From Streptomyces sp. 846.5 (GTDB lineage: Bacteria; Actinomycetota; Actinomycetes; Streptomycetales; Streptomycetaceae), in assembly GCF_004365705.1 (NCBI RefSeq), contig NZ_SOBN01000004.1:105230-169229 (forward strand): a stretch of 64,000 nucleotides of DNA. Reading direction: 5' to 3'. The notes below the pieces were generated by a model that had not been told where the DNA came from, did not search any database, and saw only the letters and a list, made by a program, of their open reading frames with translations. Both the position numbers and the translations under genes were made by a program. This document shows, piece by piece, positions 52,300 to 61,334 of the stretch; position 1 is the stretch's first letter, and each line of letters begins with the position of its first letter.

Positions 52300-52332
52300 A
52301 AATACGCTACGTAACCGCAGCAGATTCGATTG

Positions 52333-52971
52333 GTGACCGACGTGGGCGCTGACACGCACAGGACCGCCGCCGCGCACGCCGCCGCAGCGCAACTCACCGC
52401 GCTGACCGGCACCGACCCCCGCACCATCCACGACCCCGACTGGATCCGCGTGGAAATCGACGTCACCGCGGCCCTGCGCGACCAGTGGACCCAACTTCTC
52501 CCGGTCTTCGACATGTGCGACCGCTTCGGCCTGAAGGACGCCGCCACCGGACAGACCCTCTGGCTGCACTTCGCCCTACTCGCTGGCCCCCACCCGACAG
52601 CCACCGCGGCCGATCCCCGGCCCGCAGCAGCGACAATCACCCGCCCCCGAACCGAGGAAAGTACGATGGCCGACCACCGGATCGACGCGATCGCCCGAGG
52701 AACCATCCTGTACGTCCTGGAAGCACACGCCCTGTCTGCAGCTGAAGGACACCCACACTGCGCCAGGTGCACCCGGTTCTACGCCGAACTGGTCCCCGGT
52801 GGCCCAGCGGTGGACCCCGCTGATCGGCAGCGACAGTACGGGCGGGCCCGAGTCGACGAAGACCACCAAGGTGTCTATCAGGATGCCCGTCGGCACATCG
52901 CCGGACCGGATCACCCCGGACCCGGGCGGCCAGGCCCGGTTGCCGTCCCGTCAGCCGGTCGGCAGTCGTGA
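52333..52971 (+). CDS. Hypothetical protein, first gene right of the GntR operators
   Basis: 212 residues from GTG 52333 (a TTG at 52330 is also possible). The N-terminal half has a helical, acidic pattern (AAHAAAAQLTALTGTDPRTIH, WIRVEIDVTAALRDQWTQLL). From about 52666 a second ATG opens MADHRIDAIARGTILYVLEAH with AEGHPHCARCTRFYAEL, a CxxC pair that may bind zinc; this could be a separate small gene. The last ~50 codons compete with another frame from 52799. No family recognised. The stop overlaps the next start as GTGA. Confidence 0.5.
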   Translation: MTDVGADTHRTAAAHAAAAQLTALTGTDPRTIHDPDWIRVEIDVTAALRDQWTQLLPVFDMCDRFGLKDAATGQTLWLHFALLAGPHPTATAADPRPAAATITRPRTEESTMADHRIDAIARGTILYVLEAHALSAAEGHPHCARCTRFYAELVPGGPAVDPADRQRQYGRARVDEDHQGVYQDARRHIAGPDHPGPGRPGPVAVPSAGRQS

Positions 52972-53363
52972 ACGGGACCAGCGGCATCCACCAGCAGCCC
53001 GCACCGGGGCCCGGCTCAGCCTTCGGTGTGTGCCGCACATGCCGGCAGCTCACGGTGGGAACCCTGCTGGCCGACAAGGGGTCCGGCTCGGGAGCCGGCC
53101 TGGCCCTGGTGGCCTGCCCGGGCTGCGGTCCCAGCAACCGGCCGACCCCACCCGCTGCGGTGTCCCCCGAGACCTGCGCCACCGCACGGTCTAGGCGCAA
53201 CCGGGCACAGCAAGCGGCCTGGAGGTTCACCTGCCGCGCGCATCAGCGGAGGTGCCCGTGGATCGGAGCCTCAGTGCCGTTGCCGAGAGGGAGGACGGAC
53301 CAGCACCCGCGATCCACCCCGGCAGCCTGTGAGTGCTGCACATTTGGCCGGTGGCACGTTTGA
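52968..53363 (+). CDS. Small Cys-rich hypothetical protein (possible zinc ribbon)
   Basis: 131 residues from GTG 52968, overlapping the previous stop by 4 bp. CRTCRQLTVGTLL with LVACPGCGPSN gives two CxxC pairs about 30 residues apart, a zinc-ribbon pattern. The Arg-rich C-terminus after TCATARSRRNRAQ could bind nucleic acid but could also be read-through of a shorter gene. No family recognised. Confidence 0.45.
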   Translation: MNGTSGIHQQPAPGPGSAFGVCRTCRQLTVGTLLADKGSGSGAGLALVACPGCGPSNRPTPPAAVSPETCATARSRRNRAQQAAWRFTCRAHQRRCPWIGASVPLPRGRTDQHPRSTPAACECCTFGRWHV

Positions 53364-53432
53364 GGCGCGTGGGGTGTGTGCGAGGCTACCGGCATCTGCG
53401 TCGCTGTACGGACAACTGCTGGGGGCAACAGA

Positions 53433-54566
53433 ATGGCCGCGAGAACCGCTCTGACGCGCGGGCAGAAAGCTCTGGTCGCCGTCGTGGTGGTCATCGCGGG
53501 GATCGGCTTCACCGGCTCCTACATCGGCGTGCGCCGATTGGGGGAGCGCAACGGCTTCGGCTGGTACTCCTACCTCCTGCCTGTCGGCATCGACGCCGGA
53601 ATCGCCGTGTTCCTGGGTCTGGACTTGCTGTTGACCTGGTTGAAGATGCCGCTGGGGATGCTGCGGCCGCTGGCGTGGCTGCTGACCGGGGCGACTATCG
53701 CGTTCAACGCCGCCAGTGCGTGGCCCAACGCCCTGGCGATGGCGATCCGCGCGGTGATCCCGCTGCTGTTCGTGGCCGCCGCCGAGGCCGGCCGTCACGC
53801 GGTGGCCCGGATGGCCGAGGTGACCGAGGGCCGGTTGATGGAGCGGATCCGGTTCGGACGCTGGCTGGTCGCCCCGGTCAGTACCTTCCGGTTGTGGCGC
53901 CGCCGTCTGCTGTGGGAGGTGCGTTCCTACGAGGAGGCCCTGGAACTGGAGCGGCGCCGGCTGATGTACCGGGCGCACCTGGAGAGCGAGTACGGGCCCC
54001 GCTGGAAGAAGGACGCCCCGGTGCGGGCCCGGATGCCGCTGCGGATGGCCAAGTACGGAGAGCCGCTGCCCCGCGTCGAGCTGGCAGGGCCGGCCGCAGC
54101 ACCGCAGCCGGTGCAGTTGTCCGCGCCGTCCTGGCAAGCCCTGGGCACGGAGGCTGGCGACGACCAACTCCGTATCGACCTGCCCGCGCAGGGCCGCAGC
54201 AGGATCGCACCGGCCAGCGAGACGGTGCGCGCCTCCTCCACCGTCCCCGAAGACGTCACCGCCAACACTGGGCGGCACACCGAAACTCCGGCTGCGCCGG
54301 CAGCACAGCCGCAGATTCCGGCTGCCGCGGAGCAGGTCCCTGCGGTCGTGGTGCCGGAGCACTACTTGGACGCGTTCGTGAAGTACGTGGACCAGAACGG
54401 GACTCGGCCCGATGCCGCACGCCTGGCCGCCCAGCTGTTCTCGATGGGGGTGACCGGCCGGGCCGGCAAGCCGCTGAGCGCGAACTCCGTGCGCCGCTAC
54501 CTGCCGCACCTCAGCGCCCAGTACGACCAGCGCGCCTCCGGGGTGGACCTGGTGACGACCTCGTAG
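53433..54566 (+). CDS. DUF2637 membrane protein of integrative-element type
   Basis: 377 residues from ATG 53433 (GGGGG upstream). Four membrane helices in the first ~130 residues: LVAVVVVIAGIGFTGSYIGV, FGWYSYLLPVGIDAGIAVFL, LLTGATIAFNAAS, ALAMAIRAVIPLLFVAAAEAG. That is the DUF2637 pattern found beside transfer genes of Streptomyces plasmids and ICEs. The cytoplasmic part carries a long basic helix (EVRSYEEALELERRRLMYRA) and ends in a DNA-binding-like helical segment (ARLAAQLFSMGVTGRAGKPLS, NSVRRYLPHL). Convergent with the LysM/BTAD gene. Confidence 0.82.
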   Translation: MAARTALTRGQKALVAVVVVIAGIGFTGSYIGVRRLGERNGFGWYSYLLPVGIDAGIAVFLGLDLLLTWLKMPLGMLRPLAWLLTGATIAFNAASAWPNALAMAIRAVIPLLFVAAAEAGRHAVARMAEVTEGRLMERIRFGRWLVAPVSTFRLWRRRLLWEVRSYEEALELERRRLMYRAHLESEYGPRWKKDAPVRARMPLRMAKYGEPLPRVELAGPAAAPQPVQLSAPSWQALGTEAGDDQLRIDLPAQGRSRIAPASETVRASSTVPEDVTANTGRHTETPAAPAAQPQIPAAAEQVPAVVVPEHYLDAFVKYVDQNGTRPDAARLAAQLFSMGVTGRAGKPLSANSVRRYLPHLSAQYDQRASGVDLVTTS

Positions 54567-54726
54567 TGGGCCGGTTCGTTCCAACGGCGGTGAGGGGCGT
54601 GCCCAGGGTGAGCCGGAGGACGATCTGTGGCCGGGCCCGACAAGTTCCCTTGTAGGGGGAGAGGAACCTTGCTGAGCCAGGGTCAGCTCGGCACGGGACC
54701 CGCGAACTCCGGGGCCTGTCCGGCAC

Positions 54727-57700
54727 TCAGGCGCTGCGGGTCCGGTGCTGCTCGCTGGCGTAGATGTCGGTGATGAGCTTCTCCGTGGCGCGCTCCATGT
54801 CGACGTCCAGTGGGCGCAGCGCGCGTTGGAGTTCGCTGACGACCCGGCTCAGTTCGGCGCGGTTGCCGCAGTGGTGCTCCAGGGTGATCCAGTCCCGGAA
54901 GAGGAGTTCCGCGGTGGGTTCCACGTCCAGGCCGGTGGCGATGGCGGCGCGGGCGGCGTTCCAGTTGCGGGCGGTGATCTGGTGGACTGCGGTGGCGTGG
55001 GCGACGTCGATGATCCGGGAGACCATTTCCTGTTGCTCGGGCATGGCCCATGAGGCGGTGCTGCCGTGGAAGGGTCGCCCGCGGACCAGGGCGAGGGCAG
55101 TCTCGAGGGCGGTGGTGCCGTCGGCGCCGGCGGCCAGGCCTTGCTCGGCCAGGGCGAGGAATTGGGTCCAGTCGCAGCGCACCCCGTTCAACGGCGGGTA
55201 GGTGGCGTTGCGGGCGACCCGCGGTAGGTAGGGCGTGCCGTTCGGGGCGGTGCCCAGAAGTTTGCGCAGGTCGGACATGCGGCTGACCACGGTGCGATGC
55301 TCCCAGGGCTCGACCGGGTTCATTGCCGCGGCGATCGCTTCAGCCGTGCGTCCGGGATGCAGGTAGAGGTAGGCGGCGAGGTCCGCCACGCGCCGTCCAC
55401 GGCCGCTGGAGCCCAGGCCGGTGACGTCCAGCGGTCCCAGTACCCTGATCTCCGGCGCATCCGGCGCCGGATCAGCCGCATCCGGCGCCGGATCGGCCGC
55501 GTCCGCGGCTTGTTGCGGAAGCTGGCCCCCGGCCCCCGGAAGCGGCATCTGGCCCTTGCCGGCCGGCTCCGGGGACGTCACGGCATCGGAGTGCGGCTCG
55601 TTGTTGATCTGCACGGTGATGCCGCTGTGCGTCGAGGGCAGCAACGGCACACTGGCGTCCGGGGTTGCAGGGGAGCGTTGCTGAGTGAACGCCAGGAACG
55701 GCGTTACGACGCCGTCTCGCCAACCGATGGCGCCCTCCTGCAGACCGGGGTCGGCTTCCCGTTCGGGTTCCGGGTCCTGGTTCGGCCCGGCTGCGAGGTG
55801 GTCCGGGCTGTGCGGCACGTGCTGCCACGCGCCGTGGGCCGGCTGGGCTGGCTGCTCGGTGGTGCGCAGGTCGGCCAGGAGCTGCTGGTAGGCGGTGTCG
55901 GTGATGCGCTGCAGGACCAGGGGCGTGTCCGGGATCGGTCCGGGCTGGGGGTTGGTGCTGGCGCAGTCCAGTTGCACCGCGTCGGGAAACAGTCCGTGCA
56001 GGCCCTGCCCGGGCAGTACGAGGGCGATCGGAGCATCGGGGACGCGCGCCATCAGGTCGGCGAGCTGCCAGGCGTCCTGTTCGCTGGCCTGGTCTGCGAC
56101 CACGAGCAGCCAGGGCAGGGGAGTGTCGGCGTCCTGGTGGGCGGTGAGCAGCATGTCGGCCAGGTCGGTTGCCGCGTCACCGAGCCGGGCCAGGTGTTGG
56201 AGCCGACCGGTGTGGAGGATCGCGGGCAGGTCCGGGTCGGTGATCCCGGCGCACAGGACGGACAGGTCGCTGCCCCAGGGGCAGCTGGCGGCCTCCAGGG
56301 CGAGGGCCCGGGCGACCTCGCGGACCTGCTCGGCCGGTCCGTTGAGCAGCACCGTGCGTGTGATGGCGAGGTCGGCCAGCAGGAGCCCCTGGTCCAGCTG
56401 GGCGCCGAGGGTGGCCAGCAGCGGGTAGGGGGCGTCGACCTGGTCGGCTTCCTCGTCGTTGAGGAGCTCCTGGGTTGGGTCCAGTTGCCACCAGCCGTCG
56501 GGACCTGCGGTGAAGGGCGCCAGCGGCGCGCCGTCGGTGTGCAGTTGGATGGTGTCCGGGGTGATCCGGGCGCCGGCCAGTTGGGGCAGTGCGGTGTCCG
56601 GGGGAAGCAGGTGGGCCAGTGTGCGCAGGGCACGGTCCAGGAACTCTGCGGTGGGCGGTTCGGCTTGGTGGACCAGGGCGTGTTCCAGCGAACTGGTCTG
56701 GGCCGGGACGGCGATGGTCTCGCCGGGGCGCCGGTTGCGTTGTTGCAGGGCGCGTTTGACGCCGTATCCGCCGAGCAGGCCTGCGGCCAGCAGTGCGGTG
56801 ATGCCCGCGCCGACCTCGACGGGGGAGCTCGCCTGCGCGGCGCGGACCGGTGCTGCGGGTACAGCCGCGAGGGTGCGCGGCGCGGTGGGCGTCGGTGTGC
56901 CGGTCGCCGACGTTGAGGACTGCCCGGGAACCGGGGCGGCGTCGGACGTCGCCGTCGGCGACGTCGTGGGGGTGGCTGGCGCCGAAGTGGCGGGGGCGGA
57001 GGCGGCTGGTCTGGTGGGAGCGGCGCTGGGGTGCGGATTTGCCGCAGTGCCGCCGCCGGTGCCGTTCGCCGTGCTGCCGGTTGTCCCCGGGGGAGCCGTT
57101 GATCCGCCGGTCGGGTGGTGTGTTTCGCCGGTCGCCGGGCTGGCCTGGGGGATCGTCAGCTGCCAGCCGGGGTAGATCAGGTTGGGGTCGGTCAGGTGTC
57201 GGCCGTCGCTCTGGACGGCGTCCTTGTTGGCGGCAGCGATTCTCGGGTAGTCGTTCGCGTTGCCCAGATCGTCCTGGGCGATCTGCGAGAGCGTGTCTCC
57301 GGGGCGTACCACGTGCACCGTCTCGCTGTGGGCGCGGGATGACGCTGCCGGGGTTTCAGCGGACCGTTGGTGCGAGGGGAGCGCATGGGTTGCCGCGGCC
57401 GGTTGGGCATGCTGCGGTGCGGGGCTGGTGGTCCGGGCGTCGGTCGGCAGGCGCAGGGTCCAACCGGGGGTGAGCTGGAGGGTGGTGGCGGTCACCGTCT
57501 GCCCGTCTGGTTGCGGGACGCCCTGGTTCAGCTGGGCGATCTCCTTCCAGCGCATGCCGTCGTCGAGGTAGTGCTGGGCCAGGTCCCACATGGTTTCGTC
57601 GTTGCTGGTCACGTGGTGGACCGGGCCGTGCCAGGGGTTTTGCGGACTGGTGCTGCGGGCGGCGGACCGACTCCGCCATCGCAGGACCATCTGCGGCGAC

Positions 57701-57777
57701 CGCGCTATGACAGATTGGCTGCACCGTCTGGCCAAGTAGCCTGAAAAATTTGGCCACCTACCCTGAAAAGTGGCCAT
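54727..57777 (-). CDS. LysM-BTAD membrane protein, N-terminus replaced by an IS end
   Basis: Up to 1016 residues. Recognisable parts: two LysM-like motifs (HHVTSNDETMWDLAQHYLDDG around 55-105; VVRPGDTLSQIAQDDLGNAND around 154-215), a Thr/Pro/Ala-rich spacer, one membrane helix (VGAGITALLAAGLLGGYGVK, ~335), a large cytoplasmic middle, and a C-terminal SARP-like winged helix plus BTAD (IRVLGPLDVTG, RVADLAAYLYLHPGRTAEAIA, MSDLRKLLGTAPNG). In relatives I recall, more membrane helices come before the first LysM. Here the first ~50 codons are translated IS-end sequence (MATFQGRWPNFSGYLARR), so the original start is lost and the gene may be inactive. Confidence 0.75.
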   Translation of the reverse strand: MATFQGRWPNFSGYLARRCSQSVIARSPQMVLRWRSRSAARSTSPQNPWHGPVHHVTSNDETMWDLAQHYLDDGMRWKEIAQLNQGVPQPDGQTVTATTLQLTPGWTLRLPTDARTTSPAPQHAQPAAATHALPSHQRSAETPAASSRAHSETVHVVRPGDTLSQIAQDDLGNANDYPRIAAANKDAVQSDGRHLTDPNLIYPGWQLTIPQASPATGETHHPTGGSTAPPGTTGSTANGTGGGTAANPHPSAAPTRPAASAPATSAPATPTTSPTATSDAAPVPGQSSTSATGTPTPTAPRTLAAVPAAPVRAAQASSPVEVGAGITALLAAGLLGGYGVKRALQQRNRRPGETIAVPAQTSSLEHALVHQAEPPTAEFLDRALRTLAHLLPPDTALPQLAGARITPDTIQLHTDGAPLAPFTAGPDGWWQLDPTQELLNDEEADQVDAPYPLLATLGAQLDQGLLLADLAITRTVLLNGPAEQVREVARALALEAASCPWGSDLSVLCAGITDPDLPAILHTGRLQHLARLGDAATDLADMLLTAHQDADTPLPWLLVVADQASEQDAWQLADLMARVPDAPIALVLPGQGLHGLFPDAVQLDCASTNPQPGPIPDTPLVLQRITDTAYQQLLADLRTTEQPAQPAHGAWQHVPHSPDHLAAGPNQDPEPEREADPGLQEGAIGWRDGVVTPFLAFTQQRSPATPDASVPLLPSTHSGITVQINNEPHSDAVTSPEPAGKGQMPLPGAGGQLPQQAADAADPAPDAADPAPDAPEIRVLGPLDVTGLGSSGRGRRVADLAAYLYLHPGRTAEAIAAAMNPVEPWEHRTVVSRMSDLRKLLGTAPNGTPYLPRVARNATYPPLNGVRCDWTQFLALAEQGLAAGADGTTALETALALVRGRPFHGSTASWAMPEQQEMVSRIIDVAHATAVHQITARNWNAARAAIATGLDVEPTAELLFRDWITLEHHCGNRAELSRVVSELQRALRPLDVDMERATEKLITDIYASEQHRTRSA

Positions 57778-57780
57778 CTA
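57729..57780. repeat. IS21-like terminal repeats
   Basis: Two successive units, TGGCCAAGTAGCCTGAAAA (57729-) and TGGCCACCTACCCTGAAAAG (57751-57770), then TGGCCA again at 57771. Multiple TGGCCA/TTTTCAGG repeats mark the ends of IS21-type elements (inference). No transposase gene is nearby, so this is a solitary end. Confidence 0.5.
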
Positions 57781-58270
57781 CGGTGCTCAGGCACATGTGG
57801 ACGACGACATTAACCATGATCATCTTGGTTGCGTACAAGGTTGCCTGCAGGGTTGCCCACAGGGTGGCCTGCAGAGTTGTCCGCAGGGTTGCGGACAGGG
57901 TTGCTTCGGCGGCGGGCCGGAATTCGATGAAGCACGAGGTCACAGCCCTGGGCAGGGGGTGAGCGCCGCGCCGACTACTTCTCCTGGAGACCCTGCGGCA
58001 GGCACGGCCGGGCACCGGTGAAGTCGCAGCGCGGAGCCGGAGCGGAGCAGCGCCGGAGTCGAAGAGGCGGCCGTTAGGCGAGCGGTGTTCCGTACGGGCG
58101 GCCTGGAGCGAGGACGGAGCACCGGCCTGGCCGGCGGCTCCCGCTCGCCGCGGCGGCACCGCCCCGCCCGGTGCCCAGCCGTCGGCGTTGCGGCGCCGGG
58201 ACAGGCTGCCAAGCCTGGACCTGGTGAACGAAGCTGAGGACGTGCTGCCGCCGCACCTCTCTACTCAAGA
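57781..58270. other. Gap upstream of the LysM/BTAD gene
   Basis: 490 bases with no supported gene. It holds a 12-bp tandem array (57836-57907). The plus-strand frame over the array is open for 70 codons but consists mostly of the repeat. Confidence 0.5.
57836..57907. repeat. Six tandem copies of an imperfect 12-bp unit
   Basis: Units start at 57836, 57848, 57860, 57872, 57884 and 57896; the consensus is CAGGGTTGCCNG-like. All three codon phases stay open, and one plus-strand phase gives the tetrapeptide pattern RVAC-RVAH-RVAC-RVVR. It could be iterons of a replication or transfer origin or a coding repeat; no evidence decides. Confidence 0.75.
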
Positions 58271-58357
58271 TCAGGTGGGCAGGCGGGCGACGAAGACCTT
58301 GCTGTCGGCGGTGACGATGTAGATCATGCCGTTGGCGATGACGGGGGGATCGACGAC
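58271..58357 (-). pseudogene. Tail of a PQQ-type beta-propeller protein
   Basis: The last 28 codons before a TGA at 58271 read VVDPPVIANGMIYIVTADSK and VFVARLPT, a typical final blade of a PQQ/BamB-like propeller. Upstream the similarity stops at once, so it is only a gene tail. Confidence 0.65.
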
Positions 58358-58360
58358 GGC

Positions 58361-58561
58361 GCCTTCCCGGGGCTCCCGCCGGACGTGGCCCGGAGCCTTG
58401 GGCAGGACCCCGACGTCCGGGTCATCGCTGAACTCGCCATGTCGGCCCCGGTGCACCTCGCCGCCGAACTCGCCCGGCATCCACACGCGGAGGTCCGGCG
58501 CGCGGTGGCCGGCAACGAGCAGACACCGCCTGAGCTACTGGCAGCGCTGCTCACGGAGTCC
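58361..58561 (+). pseudogene. Fragment of a HEAT/LRV-repeat protein
   Basis: LPPDVARSLGQDPDVRVIAEL, then APVHLAAELARHPHAEVRRAV and AGNEQTPPELLAALLTES follow the alpha-helical repeat pattern of leucine-rich-repeat-variant proteins. Both sides run into unrelated gene tails. Confidence 0.5.
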
Positions 58562-58631
58562 GAGTTCCGCGAGGGCGGCGAGCTGGTCGGGGGTGAGTTC
58601 GTCCCTGCGGCTTTTGGTGTTGGGGTCGGAT
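58553..58631 (-). pseudogene. Second copy of a helicase-associated domain tail
   Basis: DPNTKSRRDELTPDQLAALAE and LGLRE closely match the end of the larger helicase remnant to the right (SNTKSRRDKLTTEQLAALAEL, GLQ). A short relic. Confidence 0.75.
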
Positions 58632-58642
58632 AGGTTGCCCGG

Positions 58643-58921
58643 ATGACTGACACGGATCCGCTGGTGCCTGCCCTTGCCGGAGTGGTTGTTGACGTCCTGT
58701 GGTTCCTGGACAGCTGCGGGGACGAGGAGGTGGATCCGGACTCGGCGGTGAAGATGATGGAGAGCGTGGGCTGGGTGCTGCAGAACCTGCCGCCGCAGCA
58801 GCGCGACCGATTCCTGCGGGTGCTGGCGGACCTGGCGCGGGCCGAGACGGACCCGGGCCGCAAGGAGTTCCTTGAGTCGTTCCCGTTCGCCTGCGGCCTG
58901 GTGGAGGATCAGGAGTCCTGA
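58643..58921 (+). CDS. Small acidic hypothetical protein
   Basis: 92 residues. LAGVVVDVLWFLDSCGDEEVD, VKMMESVGWVLQNLPPQQRDR and LADLARAETDPGRKEFLESFP show a helical, acidic protein reminiscent of small immunity-type or SMI1-neighbourhood proteins, but no family is recognised. It is the only intact small gene in this mosaic area. It overlaps the end of the convergent helicase remnant by 13 bases. Confidence 0.6.
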   Translation: MTDTDPLVPALAGVVVDVLWFLDSCGDEEVDPDSAVKMMESVGWVLQNLPPQQRDRFLRVLADLARAETDPGRKEFLESFPFACGLVEDQES

Positions 58922-60050
58922 CGTGCCCACGGCCGGCCGGTTCGGGTGTCCCGGGTCTCAGTACCCGTCCCCGGCCGCCGTCTCCACTGCAATCCCAGCT
59001 CTGCCAGGGCTGCGAGCTGCTCCGTGGTGAGCTTGTCGCGCCTGCTCTTGGTGTTGGAGGTCCATACCCCCAGCTTCACGACGGTGCCCTCCACCTCCTC
59101 CGTGTGGGTCCTGGGTACGACTACCGTGCCGGTGCGCTCGCGGTACTGGCGTAGGGCTGCCAGGCCCCGCGTGAAGGCTGTAGAGGGGCCCCCGGGGACG
59201 GGCTGCTGCGGTGTGGTGGGTGCGGCTTCGGGCTCGACTCCGAGGGCTTCGAGGCGTTGGCGTTGGCCGTTGGTGAGGCCGTGCCAGACCACCGTCTGGC
59301 GCTGGCGTTCCAGCCAGCGTCCGATGTTGTGGCCGTGGATGGTGACGCCTGGTTCCAGGTCCGCCAGCTCCGCGCCCAGCTGGGTGACGCACTCGCGGAC
59401 GCCGGCGTAGTGGCGCTGCCAGTCGAGTGGCCATGCCGGGTTCCAGTCGGGGTCGATCTGCGCGAGTGCGGCGGCCCGTTCGGGGTGGTCGGCGAGGGCG
59501 CCGGGGCGGCGTTGGTTGGAGAGCCATTGTCCTACGGGTCGGTCCAGGGCGGTGGCTGAACGTGGGGCGGCGAGGGTCTGGTGGTCCGCGAAGTAGGCGC
59601 GGGCGGCCGCCAGGTTCTCCGCCCAGGCGTAATCCCCGGCGTTCCAGATCATGCCCAGCCCCTCCAGCTGCTTCACGCGAAGGCCGGTCATCTGACCTGC
59701 CGCGTAGGTCTTGCGCTGCTCGCTGATCCAGTGCCCCAGGGGGTAGTTGCCTTCCTTGTGGTCGAAGACCACCCGCAGATGATCTTCCCGCTCTTGGAAC
59801 GTCTGTGCGGCTTTGAACCCGCGCTGCCAGTCGAGGCGTTCGGTGTCGATCACGTTGAAGGAGACCCAGTCTGCGACCATCTTCGGGTCCCGCTGGGTCG
59901 CGAACCGCAGCAGCAGCCGATTCTCTGGCTGCCCTTCCTTCGGGGCGGTACCGATATCCCACGACGGATTCATAGCCCGTTGCTGCTCCGCCTGCGGAAT
60001 GGCCAGCATCTCGATGGCTTCTTCGTCGTGGCTGCGCAGTGCCCTTATCT
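58909..60050 (-). pseudogene. C-terminal half of a DEAD/DEAH helicase with helicase-associated repeats
   Basis: About 380 residues. From IRALRSHDEEAIEMLAIPQ (at ~60048) the sequence is what follows the motor domains in large streptomycete helicases, then several helicase-associated (HA) repeats: LDWQRGFKAAQTFQEREDHL with NYPLGHWISEQRKTYAAGQM, YAWAENLAAARAYFADHQTL with PVGQWLSNQRRPG, and so on to KSRRDKLTTEQLAALAELGLQ. The whole ATPase motor is missing; upstream of 60050 unrelated sequence leads to the recombinase genes. The open frame has no sensible start, so it is a truncated gene, probably cut when the Tn554-like element arrived. Confidence 0.75.
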
Positions 60051-60158
60051 CGGGTTCGGGTGGGTGTGGGGGACGTTTGCCGGGTGGTTTCACCTGCACG
60101 GATGACTGCCAGCGGCTCGTGCTAGGGCGGATGCCGGGTTGGTGGTTGCGTTTGATAC

Positions 60159-61334
60159 GTGACCGTGCAGAGGTTCGTGGCGGAGCGTGCTCTGTCTCCC
60201 GCGGCAGTGGTGGGGGAGCGGTGGGTGGTGGTCGACACTCGCACTTACGCGTTGCATGGCGAGGCGTCGTTGTTCTTGACCGGGTTGCGGGCACGGGGGT
60301 GTTCACCGAATACCGAACGCGTGTATGCGGGCCGGGTTGCCTTGTACCTGTCGTACTGCCGCCGGTCGGGGTTGGACTGGACAGCGCCGGGGTTCGCGGG
60401 GCTGGCGGGGTTTCAGCGGTGGCTCGTGGAGGAGCCGTTGCCGCCCAGGACCGTACGGCGGCCGACCGGCGCTACGGCCGCCGCAGGGGCGCGGTTCCGT
60501 AGCCCGGGGACTTCGAACGCGGTGATGGTCGTGGTGGGGGAGTTCCTTCGGTTCGCCGCGGTGCACGGGTGGGTGCCTGCCCAGACGGTGGGCTTGTTGT
60601 CGCGGCCGCGGGTGCTGCGGTTCGCACCACCCGGCACGTCGCACGAGAGCGGCCAGCAGCGGATGGTGGAGCAGGCGGTGTTCCGGTTCAAGACCGTCGA
60701 TCCGGGGCAGGTCTGGCTGGGGCCTGAGCAGGTGGGTGCCGCGCTGGCGGCTGCCGGGTGTGCGCGGGACCGGTTCCTGGTCGCGCTGCTGGCCGCGACG
60801 GGGCTGCGGATCGGTGAGGCGCTGGGGCTGCGCCGCGAGGACTTGCACCTACTGGCGTCGTCGCAGCCGATGGGTTGCCTGGTGGAGGGGCCGCACGTGC
60901 ATGTGCGGCGGCGCCGGGACAATCCGAACAAGGCGTTGGCGAAGTCCCGGTACGGGCGCACGGTGCCGGTCACTTCGGATCTGGTGGCCTTGTACGCCGA
61001 CTACTGCTACGAGAGGGACCGGGCCCTGGGCGCTGACCTGGGGGTGATGGTGTTCGTGAACCTGTTCCGCGCTCCGCTGGGCGGGGCGATGAGGTACGCG
61101 AACGCCCGAGAGGCCCTGGCCCGGCTGGGCGGCGCGGCCGGTGTGCCGCTGCGTCCGCACCTGCTGCGGCATTTCGCGGCGACGCAGTGGCTGCGCGCGG
61201 GGGTGCCTGCGGATGTGGTGCAGCGGCTGCTCGGGCATCTGTCGCCGGCGTCGATGGAGGCGTACCGGCACGTGGACACAAGCGAGATGCGGGCAGCGGT
61301 CGAGCGGGTGCGCCTCGGGCGGGACGGCGTATGA
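60159..61334 (+). CDS. Tyrosine recombinase, first gene of a Tn554-like trio (TnpA-like)
   Basis: 391 residues from GTG 60159. An N-terminal SAM-like core-binding domain (RARGCSPNTERVYAGRVALY) is followed by the catalytic domain: Arg in AATGLRIGEALGL, HxxR in RPHLLRHFAATQWLRAG, GH in LLGHLSPAS and the nucleophile Tyr in MEAYRHVD. All essential residues are present. The stop overlaps the next start as ATGA. In Tn554, three consecutive genes tnpA-tnpB-tnpC move the element into a fixed target (established knowledge). Confidence 0.9.
   Translation: MTVQRFVAERALSPAAVVGERWVVVDTRTYALHGEASLFLTGLRARGCSPNTERVYAGRVALYLSYCRRSGLDWTAPGFAGLAGFQRWLVEEPLPPRTVRRPTGATAAAGARFRSPGTSNAVMVVVGEFLRFAAVHGWVPAQTVGLLSRPRVLRFAPPGTSHESGQQRMVEQAVFRFKTVDPGQVWLGPEQVGAALAAAGCARDRFLVALLAATGLRIGEALGLRREDLHLLASSQPMGCLVEGPHVHVRRRRDNPNKALAKSRYGRTVPVTSDLVALYADYCYERDRALGADLGVMVFVNLFRAPLGGAMRYANAREALARLGGAAGVPLRPHLLRHFAATQWLRAGVPADVVQRLLGHLSPASMEAYRHVDTSEMRAAVERVRLGRDGV

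Noticed and set aside
54727..57777. BTAD domain taken as a sign of a SARP antibiotic regulator and a biosynthetic cluster
   Set aside because: The LysM and membrane parts and the neighbouring DUF2637 and GntR genes fit an integrative element; no polyketide or peptide synthetase is in the window.
57836..57907. CRISPR array
   Set aside because: The units are 12 bp, directly adjacent and without spacers; no cas genes are present.
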